Below, piece by piece: positions 16,094 through 23,475 of a DNA stretch of 64,000 nucleotides. Position numbers and translations under genes: made by a program. Position 1 is the stretch's first letter; each line of letters opens with the position of its first letter. The stretch is taken from assembly GCF_014930455.1 (NCBI RefSeq), contig NZ_JAAIYO010000001.1:930001-994000 (forward strand), in the 5' to 3' direction. The notes beneath the pieces are model-generated. The model was not told the DNA's origin. It saw nothing but the letters and a program-made list of their open reading frames with translations, and ran no database searches. Source of the DNA: Corallococcus soli (GTDB lineage Bacteria > Myxococcota > Myxococcia > Myxococcales > Myxococcaceae).

Positions 16094-17170
16094 TCAGCGC
16101 TTCGACGCGTTGCTCCGCACGCGGGCGGGGGCCCGGCGACGGCGCAGCATGGCGGCGCCCAGCATCAGGAGGGCGGCGGCGAAGGGCAGGGTGCCGGAGG
16201 TGCCGGACGCGCTGCAGCCACCGGCCATGGGCTCACCGAAGGACGCATCTCCGGGCAGCCCATTGGGGTTGTTGGAGATGGGCGTGGTGGTCCCCGTGGG
16301 GGCCTGGCCGCCCAGGCTGGGCAACGTGGTGACGGGCGCTTCGGGGGCGGGCGTCACGGGGGACTCCGCCACCGGGGGCGTGGGGGTGTTGTCCGTCGTG
16401 TCCGGCACGGGCGTGGGGTCCGGCGTGGGCGCGGGCACTTCCACCGGCACGGGGGCGGGCGCGGGCGGCATCACGTCCTCCAGGGTGGAGGCCATCGTGA
16501 AACCGTCGTGGTAGATGGTCCCTTCGGGCTTGATGGCGTCGTCGCGGTACAGGCCCATCTTCAGGTAGTTGCGCTCCTTGCCGAACTGGTTGGCCCCGTA
16601 GGTGCGCGGCAGCGCCAGCTTGCCGTTGTGGTACAGCTCCACGAAGCCGACCTTCTTGTCGGACGACCACTTCACGTGCAGCACGAAGTCGTGCCAGTTG
16701 CCCTGGTTGATGGACGTCTGCCAGAGCACGGGCATGGTGTTGCCGCCCACGCGCAGGTTGATCTTGTCCCCGCGCACGAAGAACTCCAGCGGCGGTGAGC
16801 CGCAGCAGCCCTCCTGGTGCCACTGGGTGATGACCTGCCAGGAGTCATGGACGGGGTAGTTCTTCGGAAACAGCGTGCTCCACTTGTAGAAGTACTCCTT
16901 CCCCTGCGTCTCGTGGGTCAGGTACAGGAGCTCGTTGCGATTGCCGCTGGCGTTGATGGGATCATCGCCCTGCTTCACGATGGCCTTGAGGGCGTACTTC
17001 CCATCGCGCACCACGTCCGTCACGACCTGCAGACGGCTGGAGGCAACGCTCTGATCCCGGGTCCACTGGGACGTGTTGCCGGTCTCGAAGTCGCCCTTCC
17101 AGAGGATGCCAGCGGATGCGAGGGCCGGCATGAGGGAGGCCGCGGCGACGAGTCGAAGGAGTTGCTTCAA
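16094..17170 (-). CDS. Secreted polysaccharide lyase (heparin lyase I/PL20-like fold) with MYXO-CTERM-type tail
   Basis: 358 residues from a TTG start at 17170, chosen because AAAGGA lies 6-11 bases upstream and the signal peptide (KQLLRLVAAASLMPALASAG) begins there. A longer frame exists but has no start support. The catalytic part (about 20-240) is a jelly-roll domain of the Polysacc_lyase family: DFETGNTSQW, NRNELLYL, WQVITQWHQEG. These enzymes cut uronic-acid polymers by beta-elimination. A Pro/Thr/Val linker follows (about 245-325), then a C-terminal sorting tail of the MYXO-CTERM kind: GGCSA, a hydrophobic helix, and an RRRR cluster. This tail directs proteins to the cell surface in myxobacteria. 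Confidence 0.88.
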   Translation of the reverse strand: MKQLLRLVAAASLMPALASAGILWKGDFETGNTSQWTRDQSVASSRLQVVTDVVRDGKYALKAIVKQGDDPINASGNRNELLYLTHETQGKEYFYKWSTLFPKNYPVHDSWQVITQWHQEGCCGSPPLEFFVRGDKINLRVGGNTMPVLWQTSINQGNWHDFVLHVKWSSDKKVGFVELYHNGKLALPRTYGANQFGKERNYLKMGLYRDDAIKPEGTIYHDGFTMASTLEDVMPPAPAPVPVEVPAPTPDPTPVPDTTDNTPTPPVAESPVTPAPEAPVTTLPSLGGQAPTGTTTPISNNPNGLPGDASFGEPMAGGCSASGTSGTLPFAAALLMLGAAMLRRRRAPARVRSNASKR

Positions 17171-17685
17171 ACAGGGGTCCTTTCGGTCCGGGTTGGGCGG
17201 AGGGGACACTCGGCGCGCGAAACTCCTTCCCGGGGGCCCTCGCCCGCCAACCCCCTGTCCTTCGTGCGCTCCCTGGGACGCCTGCTGGGGCAAGAGGGAC
17301 GCAGGGGCCTGCCGCCCGTCACTTCCCCAGGCATGCCGAAGCGCGTGATTCCGGGAGGATGCGGGCGCTCAAACCTTCCAATGACAGCAGGCGTGCGGAC
17401 GAGCCCCCGAGCGTCATCCCCCCAACAGCCTGACGGCCCGGCGTCCCGTTCTCCGCTCGCGACAGCGTCGGGATGAAGGTCTTTTTCAAGATCGGCGGAG
17501 GTGCCCGTCTATTGATTCGTGGGGACCGAAAAACATCCGACATGTTTGAATTTTCACCGGCTTGCTGCCCACCGCGTCATGGGACGCCTGCTGGGTGGGG
17601 ACGGGGCCGGGTCGGCGTTCGTCGGGGCTTGGTGTAGAACGGGCGTGAGGGGCGGCGGTCAGGGGGAGGCGCCCGAGGGGAACGC
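17171..17685. other. 515-bp divergent intergenic region, promoters for lyase and CHAT genes
   Basis: No convincing gene. The stretch 17480-17560 is markedly AT-richer than its surroundings and probably holds a promoter for the CHAT gene. It includes an inverted repeat, AAACAT (17531-17536), 5 bases, ATGTTT (17542-17547), that could be an operator. The decamer GACATGTTTG (17539-17548) recurs with one change upstream of the serine protease (15994-16003). Confidence 0.45.
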
Positions 17686-20451
17686 ATGGTGAAGCCGGCG
17701 AAGAAGATGCTCTGGGCGCTGGCGCTGGCCATCCCCCTGGTGACGGCCGGAGTCGCGGCCGTGAAGCCCGCGGCGACGCCGCCCCCCGTCACCGACAACT
17801 TCTGGGTGGAGCGAAGGGCGGCGGCCCGCATCGAGGCCCGCCTCACGCACCCGGAAGCGGATCGCTACCGCTCGCGCGCACCGGCCGGCGGGTGTCCCGT
17901 GCCCGCCGAGCCGATGCCCCTGGGCCCGCTCGCCCGCATGGAGGCACGGGAGGACTGGAGCGGCATCGCGGCCGCGTACGCGCTGGAGGCGGAGTGGAAC
18001 CAGGCGGCCTCCTTCCTGGAGCGCATGCCGGCCTCCCCGGAGCGCGACAGCGACCTGGGCGCGGTGGCGCTCGCGCGCGGCGACCATGAGCGGGCGCTGC
18101 GGCTGCTGGACGGCGCGCTGGCGGCGAAGCCGAACCTGCCGCAGGCCCTGTGGAACCGCGCGCTGGTGTTCCGGGAGATGGGCCTGACGCTGCGCGCGTC
18201 GGAGCTCTTCGAGCAGGTGGCGAAGCTGGGCGAGCAGGGCTGGAGCCGCGAGGCCCACGCCCAGGCGCTGTCCCTGCGCGACAGCACGCTGGAGCGCCAG
18301 CGTCAGTGGCAGGCGGCGCGCGACGCGACGAAGGCCCTGATGGAGGACGCGAACGCGCCGCTGCCGCTGGATGCGGCCCGCCAGCTTCCGGGCACGGTGC
18401 GCGGCGTCTTCTACGACGTGGTGCGCAGCGCGGCCTCCAAGGAGCGCGCGCAGGCGCTGCTGCCGCTGGCGAAGGAGCTGGACCGCGTGCAGGGCGGCAG
18501 CACGCTCACGGACTACGTGCAGCGCGTGGCGAAGCGCGACTTCCGCCGTCGGGGAGAGCTGGCGCGGCAGTACGCGGCGGCGATGCGCGCGGGCGGCGCG
18601 ATGCCCGAGGGCTTCCTGGACCGGGCGCGGCTGTCCGGCGACGAGGACCTCTACATGGGGGCCCTGCTGCGCACGCGCAACGGGACGATGAACCACCTGA
18701 AGGACGTGGTGGAGCGCATCAAGCGGATGGACGACCCCTGGTTCACGTACATCGCGGAGCGCGACCAGGCCTTCAAGGAGGTCTCCGACGGCGCGTGGTG
18801 GAAGGCCGAGCAGCGGCTGTTCTCCGCGCTCCAGCGCTGCCGCGAAGGCACGCTGTCGGTGCGCTGCCTGGAGCTGGAGCGGCGGCTGGCGGTCTTCTAT
18901 TACGACATGCAGCGCGTGACGGAAGCCGAACAGCACGCGCGCGTGCTGTGGGCCGGGGCCCGGCAGCTTCGCGAGTGGGACCTGGAGTTCAACGCCCTGG
19001 AGTCCCTGAGCCAGGTGGCGCGCTCGCGCAACGACCTGGGCAGCGCCCGCGCCTATCTGGAGGAGTGGATGGCGCGCGGCCCCACGCGCAGCTGCGCGTG
19101 GCCGCACGTCCAGCTGGCCCACCTGCACTACCTGGACCTGCGGCCCGCGGACGCGCGGCGGGAGCTGGACACCGCCGCCGCCTGCGCGGACAACCCCATG
19201 GAGCTGGTGTTCGGCGCCACGCTCGCGGAGCTGACGCGCTCCGGCTCCGGCCCCAAGGACGCCGAGTGGATGCAGCGCATCACCGCCCGGGCGGTGCAGG
19301 GCCCGGCGGTGGTGGGCGGCGACCGGGTGTACGCGCAGTACCTGGAAGGCCGCTACCACCTGGAGCAGGACCGGGCGCGGGGCGAGGCGCTGCTCAAGAC
19401 CGTCATCGCGGAGGCGGATGCGCTGCCGCGCGGGGATGCGCTGGCGCGCGAGTCCTGGGCGCTGGCCTATTCGTCGCTCGCGGTGGACGCGGGCCGCGCG
19501 GGGGAGTTCCCCAAGGTCGCGACGTTGCTGGCCGCGCAGCTGGGCACGCCCGTGCCCACGCGGTGCGCGCTGGCCGCCAGCGTCCACGCCGAGCGCGCCG
19601 TGCTGGTGGCGCTGGGGCCCAAGGGCGAGGTGCGGGGCCACTACGACAGCGCGCGCCGTGAGCCCTTCGCGCGGGCGGACTCCTCCCGGCTGGTGCCGGA
19701 GGCCCTGCGCAAGACGCTCTCCACCTGCGACCGCGTGGACGTGCTCGCGTGGGCCCCCGTCTTCGGCCGGACGGACCTGCTGCCCTCGGACATCGCATGG
19801 AGCTTCCGCCTGGGCCGCGCCGCGCAGGGGACACCTTCCACGCCGGGCTCCAGGCCCGCGCCCGCGCGTCGCCTGGTGGTGGCCGGCGTGGAGTCCCCTT
19901 CGCTGTTGAACCTGCCCCGGCTCCCCGCGTGGACGCCGGACGCGGAGCCGGGGGCCGCGCCGCCGGACGTGCTGTCCGGTTCGGACGCCACGCCCTCGCG
20001 CGTGCTGGCCCGCATGGCGGACGCCACGGAGATTGAAATCCACGCGCACGGCATCACCGACCCCAGCATCTCCGGCGCGTCGCTGGTGGTGCTGTCGCCG
20101 GAGGTGAACGGCCGCTACGCGCTCACCGCGGACGTGGTGCGCGAGACGCGGCTCACCGGTTCGCCCACCGTGTTCCTGGCCGCGTGCAGCGCGGGCCGCA
20201 CCACGGCCCTGCAGAGCACGGAGCCCTTCAGCCTGCCGGCGGCCTTCATCGATTCAGGCGCTCGCGCGGTGCTGGCCTCCACCGTGGACATCCCGGACGC
20301 GGCGGGCCGCTTCTTCGACGGCGTGCGCCGCCGCATCCACGCCGGCTCGCCCGCCGCCGTCGCGCTGCGCGACGAGCGTCAGGCGTGGCTGTCCCGCGAC
20401 GCGCGCGCCGGCTGGACGCGCTCCGTGCTGCTGGTGGAGAAGGCGGACTGA
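17686..20451 (+). CDS. Periplasmic TPR-CHAT protease (caspase-like), partner candidate of the sigma/anti-sigma pair
   Basis: 921 residues. An uncleaved or cleavable N-terminal helix (about 8-25) puts the rest in the periplasm. Residues about 38-200 form a TPR-like sensor module (GIAAAYALEAEWNQA, ALRLLDGALAAKP, QALWNRALVF, LFEQVAKLGEQGW), followed by a long helical-repeat region. The C-terminal CHAT domain (about 700-921) has the catalytic pair of caspase-fold proteases: H788 in IHAHG and C834 in FLAACSAG. The sensor module is paralogous to the periplasmic part of the anti-sigma factor at 22454-23317. CHAT proteases are activated by partner binding and cleave specific proteins. An obvious hypothesis is that this one cuts, or competes with, the anti-sigma factor. 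Confidence 0.9.
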   Translation: MVKPAKKMLWALALAIPLVTAGVAAVKPAATPPPVTDNFWVERRAAARIEARLTHPEADRYRSRAPAGGCPVPAEPMPLGPLARMEAREDWSGIAAAYALEAEWNQAASFLERMPASPERDSDLGAVALARGDHERALRLLDGALAAKPNLPQALWNRALVFREMGLTLRASELFEQVAKLGEQGWSREAHAQALSLRDSTLERQRQWQAARDATKALMEDANAPLPLDAARQLPGTVRGVFYDVVRSAASKERAQALLPLAKELDRVQGGSTLTDYVQRVAKRDFRRRGELARQYAAAMRAGGAMPEGFLDRARLSGDEDLYMGALLRTRNGTMNHLKDVVERIKRMDDPWFTYIAERDQAFKEVSDGAWWKAEQRLFSALQRCREGTLSVRCLELERRLAVFYYDMQRVTEAEQHARVLWAGARQLREWDLEFNALESLSQVARSRNDLGSARAYLEEWMARGPTRSCAWPHVQLAHLHYLDLRPADARRELDTAAACADNPMELVFGATLAELTRSGSGPKDAEWMQRITARAVQGPAVVGGDRVYAQYLEGRYHLEQDRARGEALLKTVIAEADALPRGDALARESWALAYSSLAVDAGRAGEFPKVATLLAAQLGTPVPTRCALAASVHAERAVLVALGPKGEVRGHYDSARREPFARADSSRLVPEALRKTLSTCDRVDVLAWAPVFGRTDLLPSDIAWSFRLGRAAQGTPSTPGSRPAPARRLVVAGVESPSLLNLPRLPAWTPDAEPGAAPPDVLSGSDATPSRVLARMADATEIEIHAHGITDPSISGASLVVLSPEVNGRYALTADVVRETRLTGSPTVFLAACSAGRTTALQSTEPFSLPAAFIDSGARAVLASTVDIPDAAGRFFDGVRRRIHAGSPAAVALRDERQAWLSRDARAGWTRSVLLVEKAD

Positions 20452-20456
20452 GCGGG

Positions 20457-21464
20457 CTAGAAGGGGGCGTCCAGGTGCGTATTGCCGCCGGGAACGAGGA
20501 AGTGGTGGAAGGTGACGCTGGCGCTCACGTCCAGCGCCTTCACCCAGTGCCACCAGCCCACCGGCAGGAACACCATGTCCCCGGGCTCCAGCACCGTCTC
20601 CAGCACGGAGGCCTGCGCGAACAGCGGGTGCGCGGTCAGGTCCGGCTGGCCCGCGTCCACGTGGCTGAAGGTGCCCCGGTGCGGGTAAACGCGGTGACGC
20701 TCGTAGGACGGCACCAGCTTCACGTGCTTGCGGCCCAGCACCTGGCCCAACAGGATGTTCATGTTGTCGTGGTGCAGCGGGGTGACGGTGCCCGCGGGCC
20801 CCAGCAGCAGGGTCATCATGTCCGCCTGCAACGACGGATCAATGAGCCCCGCTGGCGCGCGCAGGTCCTCGCGCAGCGGCGACAGGCCCTCGTGCCGCCA
20901 GTTGTCGTTGCGCGGCACCATGTAGTAGTCGTTCGTCTCCCGGCCGGACTCCACCATGTCGAGGAAGTCCGCGAAGGGCATCCGCGTGCGGTGCCGGTCG
21001 TGCTGGGCCGCGTGCTCCGGGTTCGCGTCGCGCCCCATCATCACCTCCACCTCCACCGCGCCGAAGCGTTCGCGGAAGTAGGACGGCGACCACTTCTGGA
21101 GGGCCGGCCAGTCCTTCATCAGGCCGCGCAGCACCACCGGCCGGTGGCCGAAGTAATAGCGGCGGAAGAACTCCTCCGGCGCAATCCCCTCGCGCACCTC
21201 CAACTGGCGGCCGCCGTCCTGGGCCCGCAGCTCGCTGTAGACGTCCATCAGCGACTCCAGCCACCCGAAGTGCCGGGCCACCTGGAGGCACGCCTGGAAG
21301 TAGGGGTGCTGACGCACCGCCGCCATCTCCTCGCGGGCCAGCGCGGGGTCCACCCCCGCACCCATCAGGACCTGCTCCACGTCTTCCGGCCCTACCCCCA
21401 GGGCCAGATTCTCCGCCAGCCACTGGCGCCACTCCGGACGCAGCAGGGACTTGTCCTCGTTCAT
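20457..21464 (-). CDS. JmjC/cupin_8-type Fe(II)/2-oxoglutarate-dependent oxygenase
   Basis: 335 residues. The N-terminal 100 residues are helical; the rest is a JmjC-like double-stranded beta-helix. The metal site is visible: HxD in TPLHHDNMN and the distal His in VGWWHWVKALD. The co-substrate-binding GRKHVKLVP follows the first motif, as in FIH-like hydroxylases. Bacterial relatives hydroxylate side chains of proteins or peptides. It has a good Shine-Dalgarno (AAGGAG, 7 bases before ATG). Its stop is 5 bases from that of the CHAT gene, and it starts 149 bases from a possible small peptide gene on the other strand. The target is unknown; a sequence neighbour is the natural first guess. Confidence 0.85.
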   Translation of the reverse strand: MNEDKSLLRPEWRQWLAENLALGVGPEDVEQVLMGAGVDPALAREEMAAVRQHPYFQACLQVARHFGWLESLMDVYSELRAQDGGRQLEVREGIAPEEFFRRYYFGHRPVVLRGLMKDWPALQKWSPSYFRERFGAVEVEVMMGRDANPEHAAQHDRHRTRMPFADFLDMVESGRETNDYYMVPRNDNWRHEGLSPLREDLRAPAGLIDPSLQADMMTLLLGPAGTVTPLHHDNMNILLGQVLGRKHVKLVPSYERHRVYPHRGTFSHVDAGQPDLTAHPLFAQASVLETVLEPGDMVFLPVGWWHWVKALDVSASVTFHHFLVPGGNTHLDAPF

Positions 21465-21612
21465 TCAGAACTCCTTGAAATTCTTGAAGGATTGGCCCAG
21501 GGGGGCCCCTCCTTCCGGTGCGCCGGGGCATGGTATGGACTGGCCCCGTTCCGTCTTTTTCTACCCATCCCATGCTTACGCCGGACTTCCGTCGTACCAG
21601 GAGAAGTGATCC

Positions 21613-21789
21613 ATGACCCCCGGAGACATGTCCTCTGCCCGACCCGGAGCTTTCGAGCCTGACCACAGCGCCCCACATGTGAAGGGCTCCTACGTGAACT
21701 GCGAGCAGCGCGAGCCGCGCGCGCGCCGCCGTCCCCTGCCGCCGCCTCCGGTCCCCGCCCTGCTGGCGGGGGGGGACGTCGCCCGGTGA
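21613..21789 (+). CDS. Putative 58-residue small protein with Pro-rich tail
   Basis: This frame is too short for most gene callers but has AGGAGA at 21599-21604, 8 bases before the ATG. The peptide has an acidic/neutral first half (MTPGDMSSARPGAFEPD), a single Cys (SYVNCEQ), an Arg-rich patch, then a run of six prolines. It begins divergently from the JmjC oxygenase and ends 110 bases before the sigma factor gene, so it may share the sigma transcript. No family is recognised. It could be an oxygenase substrate, a regulator of the sigma system, or spurious; the ribosome-binding site is the main evidence. Confidence 0.4.
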   Translation: MTPGDMSSARPGAFEPDHSAPHVKGSYVNCEQREPRARRRPLPPPPVPALLAGGDVAR

Positions 21790-21899
21790 GCGTCCTGCCC
21801 GGCGGGCCTGTCCGCGCTTCCGGGCATTTTTCTCTCAAGAAACAGAGCGGTCGGCGTCTTTAGTCAGGAAGCCCACCAGTCACTTCGGGTCCTTGCGTC

Positions 21900-22457
21900 A
21901 TGGCCAACCTCTTCAACCGGGAACGGCGCCAGTTCGATGCGTTCAGCCGGCGACACCGGCCCAGCCTGCTGGCCGTGGCCCGCCGGTTGTGCGCGCGCGG
22001 CATCCTGGATCCAGAGGACCTGGTCCAGGAGGCCTTCGAGCGGGCGTTGCCGGAGTTCGGCCACTTGAAGGACCGCACGGAAGCGGCGTGCGCGGCGTGG
22101 CTGTGCACGACGATGACGAACCGGTTCCTCGACCACTGCCGCCGGCAGCGGACGGAGGTCCGGGGGCTGCCGCACCTGGCGCTGGTCCAGGACCTGCCCG
22201 CGACGGGGGATGGGGATCAGGAGAACTGGGAGCTGGTGGGCAATGCCGCCTTCCAGGCGGCCATCGAGCAGCTCAAGCCGCACCTGCGGGATGCGTACAA
22301 GCTGCACGCGGAAGGCCACCGCTACCAGGCCATTGCCGAGCATTTCAACGTCCCCGTGGGCACCGTGGGCAGCTGGCTGACGCTGGCGCGCCGGGACCTG
22401 AGGGAACTGCTGCTTCCGAGCGTCGCCGTGGCCCGGGAGCGGGGAGTCCAGTCATGA
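21900..22457 (+). CDS. RNA polymerase sigma factor, ECF type, paired with zinc-finger anti-sigma factor
   Basis: 185 residues with region 2 (FDAFSRRHRPSLLAVARRL, DPEDLVQEAFERAL, WLCTTMTNRFLDHCRR) and region 4 (LKPHLRDAYKLHAEGHRYQAIAEHFNVPVGTVGSWLTLARRDL). No Shine-Dalgarno is obvious before the ATG. The stop overlaps the next start (ATGA), the usual coupling with an anti-sigma gene. The upstream AT-rich stretch (about 21826-21872) may be an autoregulated promoter. Together with the anti-sigma factor and the nearby TPR-CHAT protease it looks like an envelope-signal response unit. Confidence 0.9.
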   Translation: MANLFNRERRQFDAFSRRHRPSLLAVARRLCARGILDPEDLVQEAFERALPEFGHLKDRTEAACAAWLCTTMTNRFLDHCRRQRTEVRGLPHLALVQDLPATGDGDQENWELVGNAAFQAAIEQLKPHLRDAYKLHAEGHRYQAIAEHFNVPVGTVGSWLTLARRDLRELLLPSVAVARERGVQS

Positions 22458-23317
22458 ACGCGCATTGCACCAAGCTGCACCTCTTCATGGACGGAGAGCT
22501 GTCCGAAGCGGATGCGGAAGGCTTCCGGCACCACCTGCCGCGCTGCCCCGGCTGCGAAGGGGGCCTCCGCGACCTGCTCCAGCTGGAGCTGCTGGCGGCG
22601 CGGGCGCTGGGGACGGGCGTGGTGGAGCAGCCGGTGGAGCAGCCCCGGAGCAACGTGGTGACGCTGGGCGCGTGGGTGCGCCGCAACGCCCGCGTGGTGG
22701 CGCCGCTGGCGCTGGCCGCCAGCCTCTGCGCCGTCATGGTGCCGCGCATGATGCCGGTGGCGGAGGTTCCGGCGGTGGTCTTCCTGGAGGACCAGTCCAC
22801 GCGCGCGCTGGAAGCGCGTGTGTCGCACCCCCGCGCGGACAAGTGGCGCCTCTACGTGCCCATGCGCGGCAGCGGCAACCCGGGCGCGGAGCTCTCCGAG
22901 TCCCCGCCGCCGCTCCCGCTGCGCCCGCTGGCGGAGATGGAGGAGCGCAAGGAGTTCCGCGGCATCGTCGCGGCCTACGTGCTGCACGGCCAGTGGCAGC
23001 AGGCGCAGGCGGTGCTGGTGCGCGAGCCCGCGTCGCTTTCGCGCGACAACGACCTGGCGGTGGTGGCGCTGCACGAGGGCCGCTTCCAGGACGCGCTGAG
23101 CCTGCTGGACCCGGTGGTGCGCGCGGATCCGGAGCACGCGCAGGCCCTGTGGAACCGCGGCCTGGCGCTGTTCGAGCTGAAGCAGTACGCGCGCGCGGCG
23201 CGGGACTTCGAGCAGGTGGCCGCCCTGGGCGAGCCCGGCTGGAGCGACGAGGCGCGCAAGCGGATGGGCAACGCGCTCAAGCAGGCGCAGCAGCAACAGG
23301 CCCCCGCGGCCCCCTGA
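22454..23317 (+). CDS. Anti-sigma factor: zf-HC2 domain, TM helix, periplasmic TPR module
   Basis: 287 residues. The cytoplasmic N-terminus is a zinc-binding anti-sigma domain: H near residue 29 with CPGC just after (HHLPRCPGCEGG), preceded by LFMDGELSEADA. A single transmembrane helix (about 78-96, APLALAASLCAVMVP) leads to a periplasmic TPR region (about 110-275). That region matches residues 38-200 of the CHAT protease in order: EARVSHPRADKWR, PLAEMEERKEFRGIVAAY, ALSLLDPVVRADP, QALWNRGLALF, FEQVAALGEPGW. About half of the positions in the best 60 residues are identical by eye. Known zf-HC2 proteins hold their sigma factor at the membrane until cleaved or switched. Confidence 0.9.
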   Translation: MNAHCTKLHLFMDGELSEADAEGFRHHLPRCPGCEGGLRDLLQLELLAARALGTGVVEQPVEQPRSNVVTLGAWVRRNARVVAPLALAASLCAVMVPRMMPVAEVPAVVFLEDQSTRALEARVSHPRADKWRLYVPMRGSGNPGAELSESPPPLPLRPLAEMEERKEFRGIVAAYVLHGQWQQAQAVLVREPASLSRDNDLAVVALHEGRFQDALSLLDPVVRADPEHAQALWNRGLALFELKQYARAARDFEQVAALGEPGWSDEARKRMGNALKQAQQQQAPAAP

Positions 23318-23475
23318 GCCGCGCCCGGGCCTCGCATGAGGCCCGCATGCGGCGCTGGAGACATCCCGCGCGCTGGAGCGTCCACCACCGGGCGCCCCGC
23401 GCGGGCGTCGCACCTTCAGGCACGGGATGACGTGTCAGGCTCCTGGGGTTGTCGGAACACTCCAGGAGCTTGCCC

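Noticed and set aside
18150-19661. 503-residue frame inside the CHAT gene
   Set aside because: Gly/Arg/Ala-rich shadow frame; the CHAT frame carries TPR and caspase-like motifs throughout.
17610-21857. Shared nonamer GGTCGGCGT upstream of the CHAT (17610-17618) and sigma (21849-21857) genes as a common promoter
   Set aside because: One nine-base match between two GC-rich leaders of about 100 bases is expected by chance, and its distance from the two starts differs.
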